Source: Mycosarcoma maydis (Eukaryota > Basidiomycota > Ustilaginomycetes > Ustilaginales). From it: a stretch of 64,000 nucleotides of DNA. Shown one piece after another: positions 33,042 through 42,316 of this stretch. A program made the position numbers and the translations under genes. The stretch spans positions 2,232,001-2,296,000 of the forward strand of contig NC_026478.1 of assembly GCF_000328475.2 (NCBI RefSeq), given 5' to 3'. Numbering within the stretch: position 1 is the stretch's first letter; each line of letters begins with the position of its first letter. A model generated the notes under the pieces. That model was not told the DNA's origin. It searched no databases and saw only the letters and a list, made by a program, of their open reading frames with translations.

Positions 33042-33234
33042 TTTGGCGTGTGGCAAGAGTCGTAGTGTTAGCCCGTCACTTCATACATGCTATCTTATCT
33101 CATCACGTGATGTCCGCAAGGTCGCAGAGTCGTGAGTGTCACTTTGAGATGTTCTTCTTGCACAGACCCAAATACCAAGCACAAAGATTCTTGCTTAGCT
33201 TTCTGCATTCTCCTTATCATCGACCGCCTCGATC

Positions 33235-35118
33235 ATGGCTTCAACAAGTAGCCGCGAGACCGTCGTCTCTGCACCTGGCAAGGTGCTCGTAGCTGGAGGC
33301 TACCTCGTTCTTGATCCAGCTTATCCTGGTCTGGTTGTCTCCACGTCGTCACGTTTCTACTGCCATGCTCAATCACAGATTACATCGGCGTCCCATGTCG
33401 ACCCTGCAACTTCCCCTTGTACCATCACCGTACGCTCGCCTCAGTTCGTCGATGCGGTCTGGGTCTATCGAGCTTCGGCGGTATCCTCGACGCCGTCGAA
33501 CAAAAACCAGACAACGTCCCACTGGATCATCGAACAAACCGCCGAGTCGCGAGAGAAAGCTGGTCGTAATCCTTTCGTCTCGCTCGCTCTTGCGTATACC
33601 CTGAGACTTGCAGCTGAGCTCAAAGAACCCGGAGAGCTGGAAACGCTGCTCCAACAGACCGGTCCGAATGGCATCGAAATCACCGTAGCCGCAGACAATG
33701 ACTTTTACTCGCAACGAGAGTCGCTCAACCTTCCGCAAGGAATAGCACCGACCGTCGATCAGCTCACTAGCCTGCCACCCTTTTCGCCCCAAAAATGCCG
33801 AATCGCCGATGTACACAAGACCGGTCTCGGTTCAAGTGCCGCCATGACCACGTCTCTGGTTGCATGCTTCCTGCTGCACCTGCAGGCGGTCGTTCCAAAT
33901 GGCCCACACTCGATCGAAATAGAGGATCTCGCTTTGATCCACAACCTTGCACAACTGGCCCACTGCGCCGCTCAAGGAAAGATCGGTTCCGGCTTCGATG
34001 TCAGCGCCGCCATCTGGGGAAGTCAGCTATATCGACGATTCGAACCTACCGTTTTGCAAGCGTGCCTCGACGAAGGCGAAAAGGTCTTGGCCGAGGGTCA
34101 AGAGACAAGCCAACAGCGTCAAGCAAGACTGGACGCTCGCATCGATCTTCTTCCCGTTCTGGATCCGTACAACCCACTCTGGGTGGCCTCACCGCTTTCT
34201 GCAGCTGGCGAGTCGCATTCTACCGCAACAGAAGGGCTTGCGCTTTCGAACAATCACGAGGTGCCAACACCTGCACCACTACAATTGCCACCTGGCCTCG
34301 ACCTCCTTCTTGCCGACGTGGATGCTGGATCCAATACTCCCAGCCTGGTGTCCAAGGTATTGGCGTGGCGAAAGGACAAGCCAGAGTGGGCCAAGCAGCT
34401 GTACAACATCATTGCCGCTTCCAATCAGGGTCTCGCTGACAACCTATTGCGACTGCGCTTCTTGCACGCCGCCGATGCCTCTGCCTACGACCGATCCGTT
34501 GAATCGGCAGCCGCACAGCTTTCTAGCGAGTGGGATGCAGTGCTGAAAACCTTGCCTAAGGATGCTGATGATGACCAAGCCGATGACGACACATGCATAG
34601 TAGACATCCGGGTGACACCGCGGACCGTACTACAAGCACTCATCGATGTGCGCAATAGCCTTCGTTCCATCCGTGCTGGCATGCGCGAGCTCGGCCAGCG
34701 TGCTGGTGTTCCTATCGAGCCACCAGATATCGGCAGCCTGATTAAAAACATCAGCGACCAAGTACCTGGCGTGGTTGGCGGAAGCATCCCAGGCGCTGGC
34801 GGTTTCGATGCCTTTTACATTATCTATCTCAACACCTCGCAGAGCGCTCGCAATCTTTCGCAGCTCTGGACTCAGATTCACGCAGTGAAAGAGAAAGCGG
34901 AATCCAAGTTGACGTTGGGCCCATTGCTGTCCCGAGCAGGTGGAGCCAAGATGACATCCAACTACACCAAAGGCGATGACCAAAAGCACTCGGCTGTCAT
35001 GTCTGAGCTGCTGGAGAAAATGAAAGCGTCGCAGCACTCTGGGCAGGACTTTGGCTTGCGGCTCCAAAGAACAGATGACGTCAACGGCTTGAGGGAGGCT
35101 CTGGCACGTCGCACCTGA
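33235..35118 (+). CDS. ERG8: Phosphomevalonate kinase
   Basis: 627 residues in one exon; longer than yeast Erg8 (451) through insertions and a longer C-terminal half. It is a GHMP-family kinase: the N-terminal APGKVLVAGGYLVLD block (residues about 13-27), the ATP-binding glycine loop KTGLGSSAAMTTSL near residue 195-208, and AQGKIGSGFDVSAAIWGSQL near 245. These blocks are diagnostic for phosphomevalonate kinase rather than mevalonate kinase. The C-terminal GVVGGSIPGAGGFDAFY supplies the third GHMP motif. The enzyme converts mevalonate 5-phosphate to the diphosphate in the ergosterol and isoprenoid pathway, usually in the cytosol. The ATG at 33235 is the first in frame and directly precedes the conserved N-terminus. 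Two arrays of the 8-bp motif lie upstream. Confidence 0.95.
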   Translation: MASTSSRETVVSAPGKVLVAGGYLVLDPAYPGLVVSTSSRFYCHAQSQITSASHVDPATSPCTITVRSPQFVDAVWVYRASAVSSTPSNKNQTTSHWIIEQTAESREKAGRNPFVSLALAYTLRLAAELKEPGELETLLQQTGPNGIEITVAADNDFYSQRESLNLPQGIAPTVDQLTSLPPFSPQKCRIADVHKTGLGSSAAMTTSLVACFLLHLQAVVPNGPHSIEIEDLALIHNLAQLAHCAAQGKIGSGFDVSAAIWGSQLYRRFEPTVLQACLDEGEKVLAEGQETSQQRQARLDARIDLLPVLDPYNPLWVASPLSAAGESHSTATEGLALSNNHEVPTPAPLQLPPGLDLLLADVDAGSNTPSLVSKVLAWRKDKPEWAKQLYNIIAASNQGLADNLLRLRFLHAADASAYDRSVESAAAQLSSEWDAVLKTLPKDADDDQADDDTCIVDIRVTPRTVLQALIDVRNSLRSIRAGMRELGQRAGVPIEPPDIGSLIKNISDQVPGVVGGSIPGAGGFDAFYIIYLNTSQSARNLSQLWTQIHAVKEKAESKLTLGPLLSRAGGAKMTSNYTKGDDQKHSAVMSELLEKMKASQHSGQDFGLRLQRTDDVNGLREALARRT

Positions 35119-35506
35119 TGTTGGGGCTAGATTAACTTCGTTCCAGTTTGATACCCTACAATGCAAATCAATATAGACTGCACAACATAGCAGCGACTCT
35201 GGCTGCCTGTATGATGCCTGTGCCGAGCCGAGATGAAGTCCAGCCAGAACAGAAAACCGTCAGTTCTGCTGCGCGTCGCGTAAAATGCAGCGCGACTCGT
35301 GACTCACGACTGTCACATGTGTGTGTTGGTCTAAGCCGTGCACTAGAATTCGTGATTTAAATCACGAATGGAGCCAACACTCACACAGACTGTGACTTGC
35401 GACTTATCTTCCGTTCTCTTTCTATGGTTCACGTTCATTCTTGTTGCGCAACTTCCTACGAGACTCGCTCTGCCAGCATCATACTTTCAGAACATGAAGA
35501 ACTGAG
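35119..35506. other. spacer between ERG8 and TERT
   Basis: Short same-strand spacer that must contain the ERG8 3' end and the TERT promoter. Motif copies lie at about 35295-35315 (ACTCGTGACTCACGACTG) and 35349-35370 (an inverted pair, ATTCGTGATTTAAATCACGAAT). No gene is seen. Confidence 0.55.
35348..35369. repeat. near-perfect palindrome made of two TCACGAAT motifs
   Basis: ATTCGTGATTT AAATCACGAAT is a perfect inverted repeat of 22 bases about 140 bases upstream of the TERT ATG. It is built from one motif copy in each orientation. Confidence 0.8.
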
Positions 35507-38500
35507 ATGCAGCCACCCAAATCCAGCTCTGGCGACATCAAGTGCTCGGTGCTCGAACGCCACTTTGCCAAAGTCGTGCCACTTTTGACCTTGATCCGCG
35601 AGCAATTTGGCGTCGAGCTAGGCGCGTCAAGTAGCAAGAATCCTCCAAATGGTCTTTCATTCGAGCGATGGAAGCTTCTTAACATCACCCTAGTCGGAAT
35701 CGATAGTCTCATCGCCGCCCAGACGCCTCCACACCGTAGTAGCCAATGGTTAAGTCAATCAGGACCGTGCACTACCATCCACGAAGCTGTACAGGAAGCG
35801 CAGCTCCAAATCCTAGCCAAGACATCCACACAAACCAGTGCAGTGGCAAGGCGCAGGTACGATGCCTCGAACAACGTACTGTTGAAAGGCTATCGACGAC
35901 CTGATGATCGATTGGAGTCTTTCCGCATTACGTCTACAGGTAGACCGGGCTTGATCAACCTGTATCCGAATTCAATGGTCACTTGCCTGGTTTTGAACAA
36001 GGAGTGGCATTATCTTTGCGAGAGTATCGGTACGGAGCGGTTTGTGTGGCTGCTCGTGAATACGAGCATCTTTGTACCGTTGCTACGTCATGGTGCTGAT
36101 GGTACTTGCTTTGTGCAGCTGACCGGAGCTGCGCTGAGCGAGCGCACCGCGAACTTGGGTGCCGCCGCGAATAGAGCACAGCAAGCTGGTGCTAAGCGCA
36201 AACATGGTGAGGCGGGTGAGCCTACAAGCACGACACGACAACGAGTGGTCATAGGACAAGCCGTCGGCGCAATCCAAACGTCAAAGCCATTGCTAACCGG
36301 AAAGAGGCCAAGGAAGCTCGACCGAGTCACTTCTCGAATCAGTGCGCGCTCAACAAGCTCAGCACCCGAACTCGACATCGCTCGTAGTCAAACAGCGGCT
36401 TCCAGCAGCGTGGACCGAAAGCCTTCCGAGATCATCCTCGTTCGAAGCAGGATGCTCTACGCGCGCGCTTCGCGCAATAAGAACGGCCGCGTCGAAGTAG
36501 GCCTACCCAGCGTACACGTCATACCCCGATCAGCTATCAGAAAGGAGCTCGATAAGGTCCTTCCTTCCTCCACTGCACCCAACAAGCCGACTGCTCGCAG
36601 CAAGCCGTTGACTCGCAACTGCATTGCCAACAGCAAACAAGACGTGAAATCTCCGGAAGCTTTGTTTCACCAGCGACGCACAAGACATCTGGCAAAGTAC
36701 GTCTTTCCTCGTCATTTTGGTCTTCACAACGTCTTCACTGGCGCTCGCGACTACGATACAACTACGCAGCCTTTCCGGGACTACACAGTGAGAGAAGTCG
36801 AGATCAAAGCGTTGGGCGCTGTACGTACGCCAAAAGCACTCAGACCGGTGCTCAAAGTGTTGGCAAAGATCTTGGCAAGGCACGACAAGATCAACTACCG
36901 AGCCTTGTTGGATCGATGCTGTCCTTCAAGAGTTCCGAAGGGAAGACTGACAGCGCAGGAGCGACAACAGATCGTTCAAGACTTGGCTGAAGTCGAGTCG
37001 TTAGAGCCGACTCAGTGTCAAGATGTGCCTGTGAAGCCAACTCGGAAAGAAAGCGGATGTGCAGCGACGTCGACAATACAAACTAAAGTCATACAAGTGC
37101 CAAGCGACGCAGCGCCCGTAAAGGCTCCAGCAAAGGCGACGATAGAGCTGGCGTCTCCGGCGCTCCGCAAACCTCGCTACACCAACTATGCCGTCCCCAC
37201 TGTAGGCCAAGTGGTGCACTTTGTCACAATGACCATCAAGTCTCTTCTACCACGCGACCTGTTTGGCTCGTTGCACAACCAAACGCTGCTACTCGACACC
37301 ATCGCCGATTTCGTCCGGCTGCGAAGATACGAAACATTCAATCTGCACCAGATCGCACAATCCTTCCGCTTCACCGACGTCGATTGGGCACTGCCTGCAG
37401 GCGCGGTCAAAGCCAATCGCCGTCTGACACGCCAAGAAGCCGAATCGCGCAAAGCGCTGGTTTTCGAGCTGCTATACTGGCTCTTTGATGGACTGGTCAT
37501 ACCTCTTCTCCGCACAACCTTCTACATCACAGAGACCGCTGCGTACCGCAACAAAGTACTGTACTTTCGGCAGGACGATTGGCACGTGCTTTCGCGTCCC
37601 GTGTTGGGTCAACTCAAGGAGACCATCTTCGAACCGTTGACTCGCGCCGAAGCGCTGTCAATGATGTCGTCGCGCAAGTTGGGATATTCACACGTCAGAC
37701 TGCTGCCGAAGGAGACGGGCGTCAGGCCCATCGTCAATTTGAGACGCCGTAGTACAAAGCAGGTGCACACGTACCAGCAGGCCTCACAAGATGCAGCCGG
37801 AGCTAAGACGAAAAAGCTCAAGTTGAGCGCGGCGTTGGCCAAGCAGAAGAGGGAGTCGCTGATCCTGGGTCAGTCGATCAACTACATCTTGCAGTCCGTG
37901 TTCCACGTTCTGACCTACGAGAAGAGTCGGATGCTGACAGATGCTGGCGATGAGGATGGAGGTGGTGCATGGAGAGGCGTGGATGGTGTAGGCGCAGATA
38001 TGCTTTCGAGCTCCGTGTTTGGACCTAACGAGATCTATGCGCGGCTCAAGATGTTCAAACAGAAGTTACTGCAGGATCGGTCTCGCGCCGGTGGCGTACG
38101 AGGCAAGGGCAAATTGTACTTTGTGAAAGTCGACGTGAGGTGTGCATTCGATTCGATCGATCAGAGCAAGTTGCTCGAGATCATTGAAAAGATCCTGTGC
38201 AAGGATGGCGCCGACCACGACTCTGAAGGATATCGGATTCATCGCTTTGCCAAAGTCATGGCTTCGGCCACTCACGAGACGAGATCATCTTCGGCTTGCG
38301 CTGGCGTGGCGCCTGTGGGGAAAGCCACGAAACGAGCGTTTGTCCAACTCGCACGGCCAGATTCGGAGCATATCGACTTTTTTTCGCTCGCCTCGACCCT
38401 CGCTGTGGCTCTGCACGATGTGGTGTTCGTCGACGGCGTCAGCTACCGTTACGAATCGACATCGGTGATCCTCAAACTGCTTCGGCAGCACATCACGGAA

Positions 38501-39622
38501 AACCTGATCAAGATCGGTCGAGAATTCTACCGGCAGCGTGTGGGCATTCCGCAGGGGTCGAGTCTATCCACACTGCTCTGTAGTTTCTTCTACGCCGAGA
38601 TGGGCGCGAGAGATGCATTCCTCAGTACACTTGGCTCTGAAAATGCCGGCGCAAAACAGAGAAGCTTGCTGATGCGGTACACAGATGACTTCTTGCTGGT
38701 AACAACGAGCAAGAAGACTGCCAAAAAATTTTACGAGGTCATGCGAAAAGGCCATCCTGACTACGGTTGCTTTATCAGCGCCGAAAAGACGCTCACAAAT
38801 TTCGACCTGATCGATTCGAACTCGACGAGCAGCCCTCTGGTCGCGCGCATCTACAAGGACGAGTTTCCCTGGTGCGGCCTCACAATCAACACGCGAACGC
38901 TCGGTGTGTCGACCGATCTCACGCGCTATGCAGGCCTCGACATACGCGACACTCTGACCGTCGAATACTGCCGTCGACCGGGCGCCGCTCTGGTGGAGAA
39001 GATGATCCAGTCTGTCAAAGCTCGTTGTCACATTCTCTTTACCGATACAGCACTCAATGGCGATACCAGGGTTTACGGTAGCATCTATTCGAGCTTCCTC
39101 GTAGCAGCATTCAAGTTTACCGCCTACCTGGCAGAGTTGAGACGCTTCAAGAGACAGTTCACGCCCGAGTTCCTGTGGAAAGCGATCCAACGCTTGGTCA
39201 GATTTACGAGTAGGTACATTGGCAGTCGTGCATCTAGCGCCAAATTCAAACGACAAGCTATGAACAAGCGCCAAAACTCAGCAAGGCGCGCACCAGCTGG
39301 AAGAGGAGCAGGCAGAGGCAGAGGCAGAGGCACAGGCAGAAGCAGAGGTGCGAGCGCGGCGTGGAAAGTGAGCTGCACGATCCGACCACATTACGTGCAC
39401 TGGTTGGGCTACTCGGCGTTTCGCATGGTGCTGTTACGACAAGCTGGTGCGCGCACCAAGCATGTAGGCATGTTCCGACGTCTCGATAGAGACACTCGCG
39501 AGTCGCTCATAGGTATGATACATACAGCTGCTGCACAGTCGTCGTTTGCTGCCGCCAGGTCAAAGCTCGCCCCTGTAACAGCTAGAGTATTTAGAGACGC
39601 TCAGAAGTCCTTGTCAATCTGA
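35507..39622 (+). CDS. TERT: Telomerase reverse transcriptase catalytic subunit
   Basis: 1371 residues in one exon. The N-terminal part has the TEN-like NVLLKGYRR and YPNSMVTCLVLNKEWHYL blocks (about 123-180). The RNA-binding domain has FPRHFGLHNVFT near 400, a CP-like region near 577 and a T-motif region (ELLYWLFDGLVIPLLRTTFY) near 650. The RT domain has VRPIVNLRRR (motif 2), FVKVDVRCAFDSID (motif A, first catalytic Asp near 875), GIPQGSSLSTLLCSFFYAEM (motif B', near 1013), YTDDFLLVTT (motif C, Asp pair near 1060) and FPWCGLTINT (motif E). About 135 residues separate A from B', the IFD insertion typical of telomerase. The C-terminal extension holds an unusual GRGAGRGRGRGTGRSRG run near 1262-1282. 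All three catalytic aspartates are present, so the enzyme is predicted active. It extends telomeric DNA from an RNA template. Confidence 0.96.
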   Translation: MQPPKSSSGDIKCSVLERHFAKVVPLLTLIREQFGVELGASSSKNPPNGLSFERWKLLNITLVGIDSLIAAQTPPHRSSQWLSQSGPCTTIHEAVQEAQLQILAKTSTQTSAVARRRYDASNNVLLKGYRRPDDRLESFRITSTGRPGLINLYPNSMVTCLVLNKEWHYLCESIGTERFVWLLVNTSIFVPLLRHGADGTCFVQLTGAALSERTANLGAAANRAQQAGAKRKHGEAGEPTSTTRQRVVIGQAVGAIQTSKPLLTGKRPRKLDRVTSRISARSTSSAPELDIARSQTAASSSVDRKPSEIILVRSRMLYARASRNKNGRVEVGLPSVHVIPRSAIRKELDKVLPSSTAPNKPTARSKPLTRNCIANSKQDVKSPEALFHQRRTRHLAKYVFPRHFGLHNVFTGARDYDTTTQPFRDYTVREVEIKALGAVRTPKALRPVLKVLAKILARHDKINYRALLDRCCPSRVPKGRLTAQERQQIVQDLAEVESLEPTQCQDVPVKPTRKESGCAATSTIQTKVIQVPSDAAPVKAPAKATIELASPALRKPRYTNYAVPTVGQVVHFVTMTIKSLLPRDLFGSLHNQTLLLDTIADFVRLRRYETFNLHQIAQSFRFTDVDWALPAGAVKANRRLTRQEAESRKALVFELLYWLFDGLVIPLLRTTFYITETAAYRNKVLYFRQDDWHVLSRPVLGQLKETIFEPLTRAEALSMMSSRKLGYSHVRLLPKETGVRPIVNLRRRSTKQVHTYQQASQDAAGAKTKKLKLSAALAKQKRESLILGQSINYILQSVFHVLTYEKSRMLTDAGDEDGGGAWRGVDGVGADMLSSSVFGPNEIYARLKMFKQKLLQDRSRAGGVRGKGKLYFVKVDVRCAFDSIDQSKLLEIIEKILCKDGADHDSEGYRIHRFAKVMASATHETRSSSACAGVAPVGKATKRAFVQLARPDSEHIDFFSLASTLAVALHDVVFVDGVSYRYESTSVILKLLRQHITENLIKIGREFYRQRVGIPQGSSLSTLLCSFFYAEMGARDAFLSTLGSENAGAKQRSLLMRYTDDFLLVTTSKKTAKKFYEVMRKGHPDYGCFISAEKTLTNFDLIDSNSTSSPLVARIYKDEFPWCGLTINTRTLGVSTDLTRYAGLDIRDTLTVEYCRRPGAALVEKMIQSVKARCHILFTDTALNGDTRVYGSIYSSFLVAAFKFTAYLAELRRFKRQFTPEFLWKAIQRLVRFTSRYIGSRASSAKFKRQAMNKRQNSARRAPAGRGAGRGRGRGTGRSRGASAAWKVSCTIRPHYVHWLGYSAFRMVLLRQAGARTKHVGMFRRLDRDTRESLIGMIHTAAAQSSFAAARSKLAPVTARVFRDAQKSLSI

Positions 39623-40260
39623 ACATCCTGAGTGTCATTTGTGTCAACGTGCCAGCTGCATTCATGATTGTGCGCTTGGGAATGGTGGATCGAGTCACGA
39701 GTGGGCATCCTCGCTTGGCCATCGTCATCAACATCGTTACTTGTTGTTCCGCCCCTTTGTTCTCAGACCCTTTGTTCTCAGACCCTTTGTTCTCATACCC
39801 TCGTGCATGCGCATATGCGTGTACACACTTTAGGCTTGGCTGTGTATATACTTTCCACTTCCGTGAGAGCTTGCAATCGAACCCCCAACTCTCTCAGCCG
39901 CACACTCTGAGAACACACTCGTGACTTGTAGCGTCGTTGAACCGTGCAACGTGCAAGTCGTGAGTCGTGAGTCGTGAGCGGCAACGTGCAAAATCAGGAG
40001 GGGTGTCAGATCGATTATTCGTACACGTTGAAGTTTTCGCACACGGCATGCAGCTTTGTGCTTCGTGCTTGACGCTTCGGCGTTGGTCAGGCTAAATCAG
40101 ATTCGTGATTCGTGATTTGTGATTTACGAATCGTGAGTTTGTGCTGAGACCAACACTCACGACTCACGACTTAGGCTCCCTGCAGCGCGCACCAAAACCG
40201 GACGCAAGTTGACTGTCTTGCGAAGTCGCAGATGGGGTCTGCACATGCGGTCATGGTGTC
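39623..40260. other. spacer between TERT and CDK11
   Basis: Contains three 15-bp tandem repeats at 39753-39797 and motif clusters at 39956-39979 (GTCGTGA form), 40100-40138 (TTCGTGAT form) and 40154-40171. No gene is seen. Confidence 0.6.
39753..39797. promoter_or_regulatory. three tandem 15-bp repeats with pheromone-response-element-like cores
   Basis: Three copies of CCCTTTGTTCTCAGA (the last ends ATA). Read on the minus strand, each contains ACAAAGGG, which matches eight of nine bases of the smut pheromone response element ACAAAGGGA bound by the HMG protein Prf1; the ninth base here is G or T. Copies are spaced exactly 15 bp apart, about 470-510 bases upstream of the CDK11 ATG. Function is inferred from similarity only. 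Confidence 0.45.
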
Positions 40261-42150
40261 ATGGTAAGGAGCAACGTGGATACCGCGCGTGCTCAATCGC
40301 CCTCTTCGGCTGCCTTGACAAACGCTTCTGCACGAGAGCAAGACGGCGCTCGCCAGCACATGGTCGCGAACGGAAAGCGGAGCGAAAAGGCACCTTCAAA
40401 TCGAGACGACGCAGATGCTGGGTCGCCGGAAGCGAAGAAGCAGAAGACAAACGAAAGCTATGCTAGAACAGTGCATGATCAAGGGGGCGATGACGAGACT
40501 TTGTCGTCAACGTGTCACGCACCAAACGCTTTGTGGTCAGAGCCGAGTCAAGCACACGCGCCACAACCACCGTTAACGTCAGCATCGTCAGCATCTTCAG
40601 CATCGTCATCGCAACAGACAACAGAACAGCCGTATGAGCGAGCACCAACATGGGCAGCACTGCGTCGCTCGAATCACCCCGCCATCGCGCCTTCACGCTC
40701 GATATACAGCTACGAGCGACTGAACCACATCCAAGAGGGAACGTACGGCGTCGTGTTTCGTGCACGGCCTCGTGCACCTCTGCCTGCCTCCAATACTTCA
40801 CACAAACTAGCTTCATCATCCTCTGCCGCTTCCAATCCAACGCACAGCGACGACTCGTCGTCTACAGTCGCGCCACTCCAAGTAGCAGTGAAACGCCTCA
40901 AACTTCCGCCCGGCGGTCTCTCCCCCTCTGGTTTCCCCATCACCTCGCTACGCGAAATCCAGACACTTGCACTCTCGCGCAACAACCCATTCGTCATTTC
41001 GCTTCGTGAGGTGTGCGTCGGAAAAACACTGGATCAGATCTTCCTTATCCTGGAATTCATGGAACACGACCTCAAGACGTTGCTCACCTCCCTACACAAA
41101 TCGCGCTCCGCATTTGCGCCGAGCGAAGTCAAGACGCTGATGCATCAGCTCTTAAGCGGTGTAGCAGGTCTACACGAGGGATGGGTGGTGCATCGTGATC
41201 TCAAGAGCAGCAATCTGTTGATGGACAACCGTGGCCGGTTGAAGCTGGGCGATTTCGGGCTGGCCAGGAGATTTGGTGATCCGATCGACGCTTGGGTTCC
41301 GAGAACGCAGCCGATCTCGAGAGGTGCATCAGATTCGAAAGCGGACAATGAGAAAGAGAGGCTTGAAAGTGGCGAGCAAATAGGAGGCATGACGGATCTG
41401 GTGTGTACATTGTGGTATCGTGCACCGGAACTCATCATGTTGAACATCATTCACCAAGCGCGAGAAACTTGGAAGGACAACGTTCGCGCGCCAAGCTCCG
41501 CAAGCAGCAGCAGCCTGTTCAAACTCCATTCGAAACCCTACGCACTACGCGAGCCATTGCCGCTATACGATGCCAAGATCGATATGTGGAGCATTGGATG
41601 CATCTTTGCAGAGTTACTGCTCGCCAATCAGACCGGTTCGGTGTTGTTCCAAGGAAAAGACGAGCCCGACCAATTGCGCAAGATCGAGCAAGTACTGGGA
41701 AAACCAAATACGACCATCTGGCCCGACATCCTGCTCTGGCAAGGTCTACCTCATCTTCATCGACCGTCTGCAAAAGCTTCCGCTGCGGCCGTGCAGCAAG
41801 AACAGGATCGGATCAAAGCCAATCTGCAGACCGCATTCACTTCGAAGCTTACTCCCGCAACCCTCGACCTGCTCTTCCAGCTGTTACACTGGGACCCATC
41901 CCAGAGAATCTCGGCGAGGGATGCGTTGAAGCACAAGTATTTTACCGACGAAAACCCAAAGATGGCGCATCCAGACTCGTTTGGCAGTTTTCCCAGCGTA
42001 AATGCGGGCGAAAGAGTGCTGTATAATACCCTGAGTGCGCCGAATAAACATGCGGCAGAGGCGACCAAGACGACGTCGACCGCAGCGGGACCAGGTGCAC
42101 GGACGAGCAAGGGAAAGCAGTATACGATGGAGTTCGACTTCACAACTTGA
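40261..42150 (+). CDS. CDK11/PITSLRE-family protein kinase
   Basis: 629 residues. The first 145 are Ser/Ala/Gln-rich and disordered. The kinase domain starts near 150 with EGTYGVVFRA and a catalytic Lys in VAVKRLKL. The signature helix is GFPITSLREIQTL, which matches PITSLRE kinases (CDK11) rather than the PISSLRE of CDK10. HRDLKSSNLL lies near 310, DFGLARR near 330 and TLWYRAPEL near 383. Two insertions flank the activation segment: about 40 residues after DFGLARR and about 40 after the APEL motif. CDK11 with cyclin L acts in transcription and pre-mRNA splicing; fission yeast Cdk11 acts with Mediator. The ATG at 40261 is followed at once by GTAAGG, so a spliced start is conceivable; an in-frame ATG follows at codon 35. 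The gene converges on the next one, 166 bases apart. Confidence 0.9.
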   Translation: MVRSNVDTARAQSPSSAALTNASAREQDGARQHMVANGKRSEKAPSNRDDADAGSPEAKKQKTNESYARTVHDQGGDDETLSSTCHAPNALWSEPSQAHAPQPPLTSASSASSASSSQQTTEQPYERAPTWAALRRSNHPAIAPSRSIYSYERLNHIQEGTYGVVFRARPRAPLPASNTSHKLASSSSAASNPTHSDDSSSTVAPLQVAVKRLKLPPGGLSPSGFPITSLREIQTLALSRNNPFVISLREVCVGKTLDQIFLILEFMEHDLKTLLTSLHKSRSAFAPSEVKTLMHQLLSGVAGLHEGWVVHRDLKSSNLLMDNRGRLKLGDFGLARRFGDPIDAWVPRTQPISRGASDSKADNEKERLESGEQIGGMTDLVCTLWYRAPELIMLNIIHQARETWKDNVRAPSSASSSSLFKLHSKPYALREPLPLYDAKIDMWSIGCIFAELLLANQTGSVLFQGKDEPDQLRKIEQVLGKPNTTIWPDILLWQGLPHLHRPSAKASAAAVQQEQDRIKANLQTAFTSKLTPATLDLLFQLLHWDPSQRISARDALKHKYFTDENPKMAHPDSFGSFPSVNAGERVLYNTLSAPNKHAAEATKTTSTAAGPGARTSKGKQYTMEFDFTT

Positions 42151-42316
42151 CATGGCGCTTGCCAGTCGGCTACACAGCACAGCATAGCAGAACGTGGCAT
42201 AGCAGAGCATGGCGATTTCCAGCTGTACTTTTACCATTTCTGTCTTGTTCCGACATGTGCGTGGCCGAATCATGAATCTTGATCGTGTCAAGCAGGGTGG
42301 TGCTAGAAAGGCAACC

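Larger units (their letters stand above)
28441..33234. other. 4.8-kb spacer between bHLH and ERG8
   Basis: The longest gene-free stretch in the window. From 28441 to about 29440 the minus strand is pyrimidine-rich (plus-strand GAGAGTGAGAGTGAGACAGAG near 29370-29405), as expected for a long leader of the bHLH gene. An A/T-rich patch lies at about 29250-29300. A 9-10-bp CGCACGCAG-type repeat lies near 29530-29565. TCACGAAT clusters lie at 32530-32563 (four to five perfect copies) and 33006-33041. The open frames, including one of 217 codons at 31459-32112 that starts at TTG, have no protein character. A noncoding RNA cannot be excluded. Confidence 0.5.

Noticed and set aside
41884..42316. Antisense extension of the RG-rich gene through the CDK11 3' end
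   Set aside because: The sense strand encodes the conserved kinase C-lobe; the antisense residues look random, and a good splice donor ends the gene earlier.
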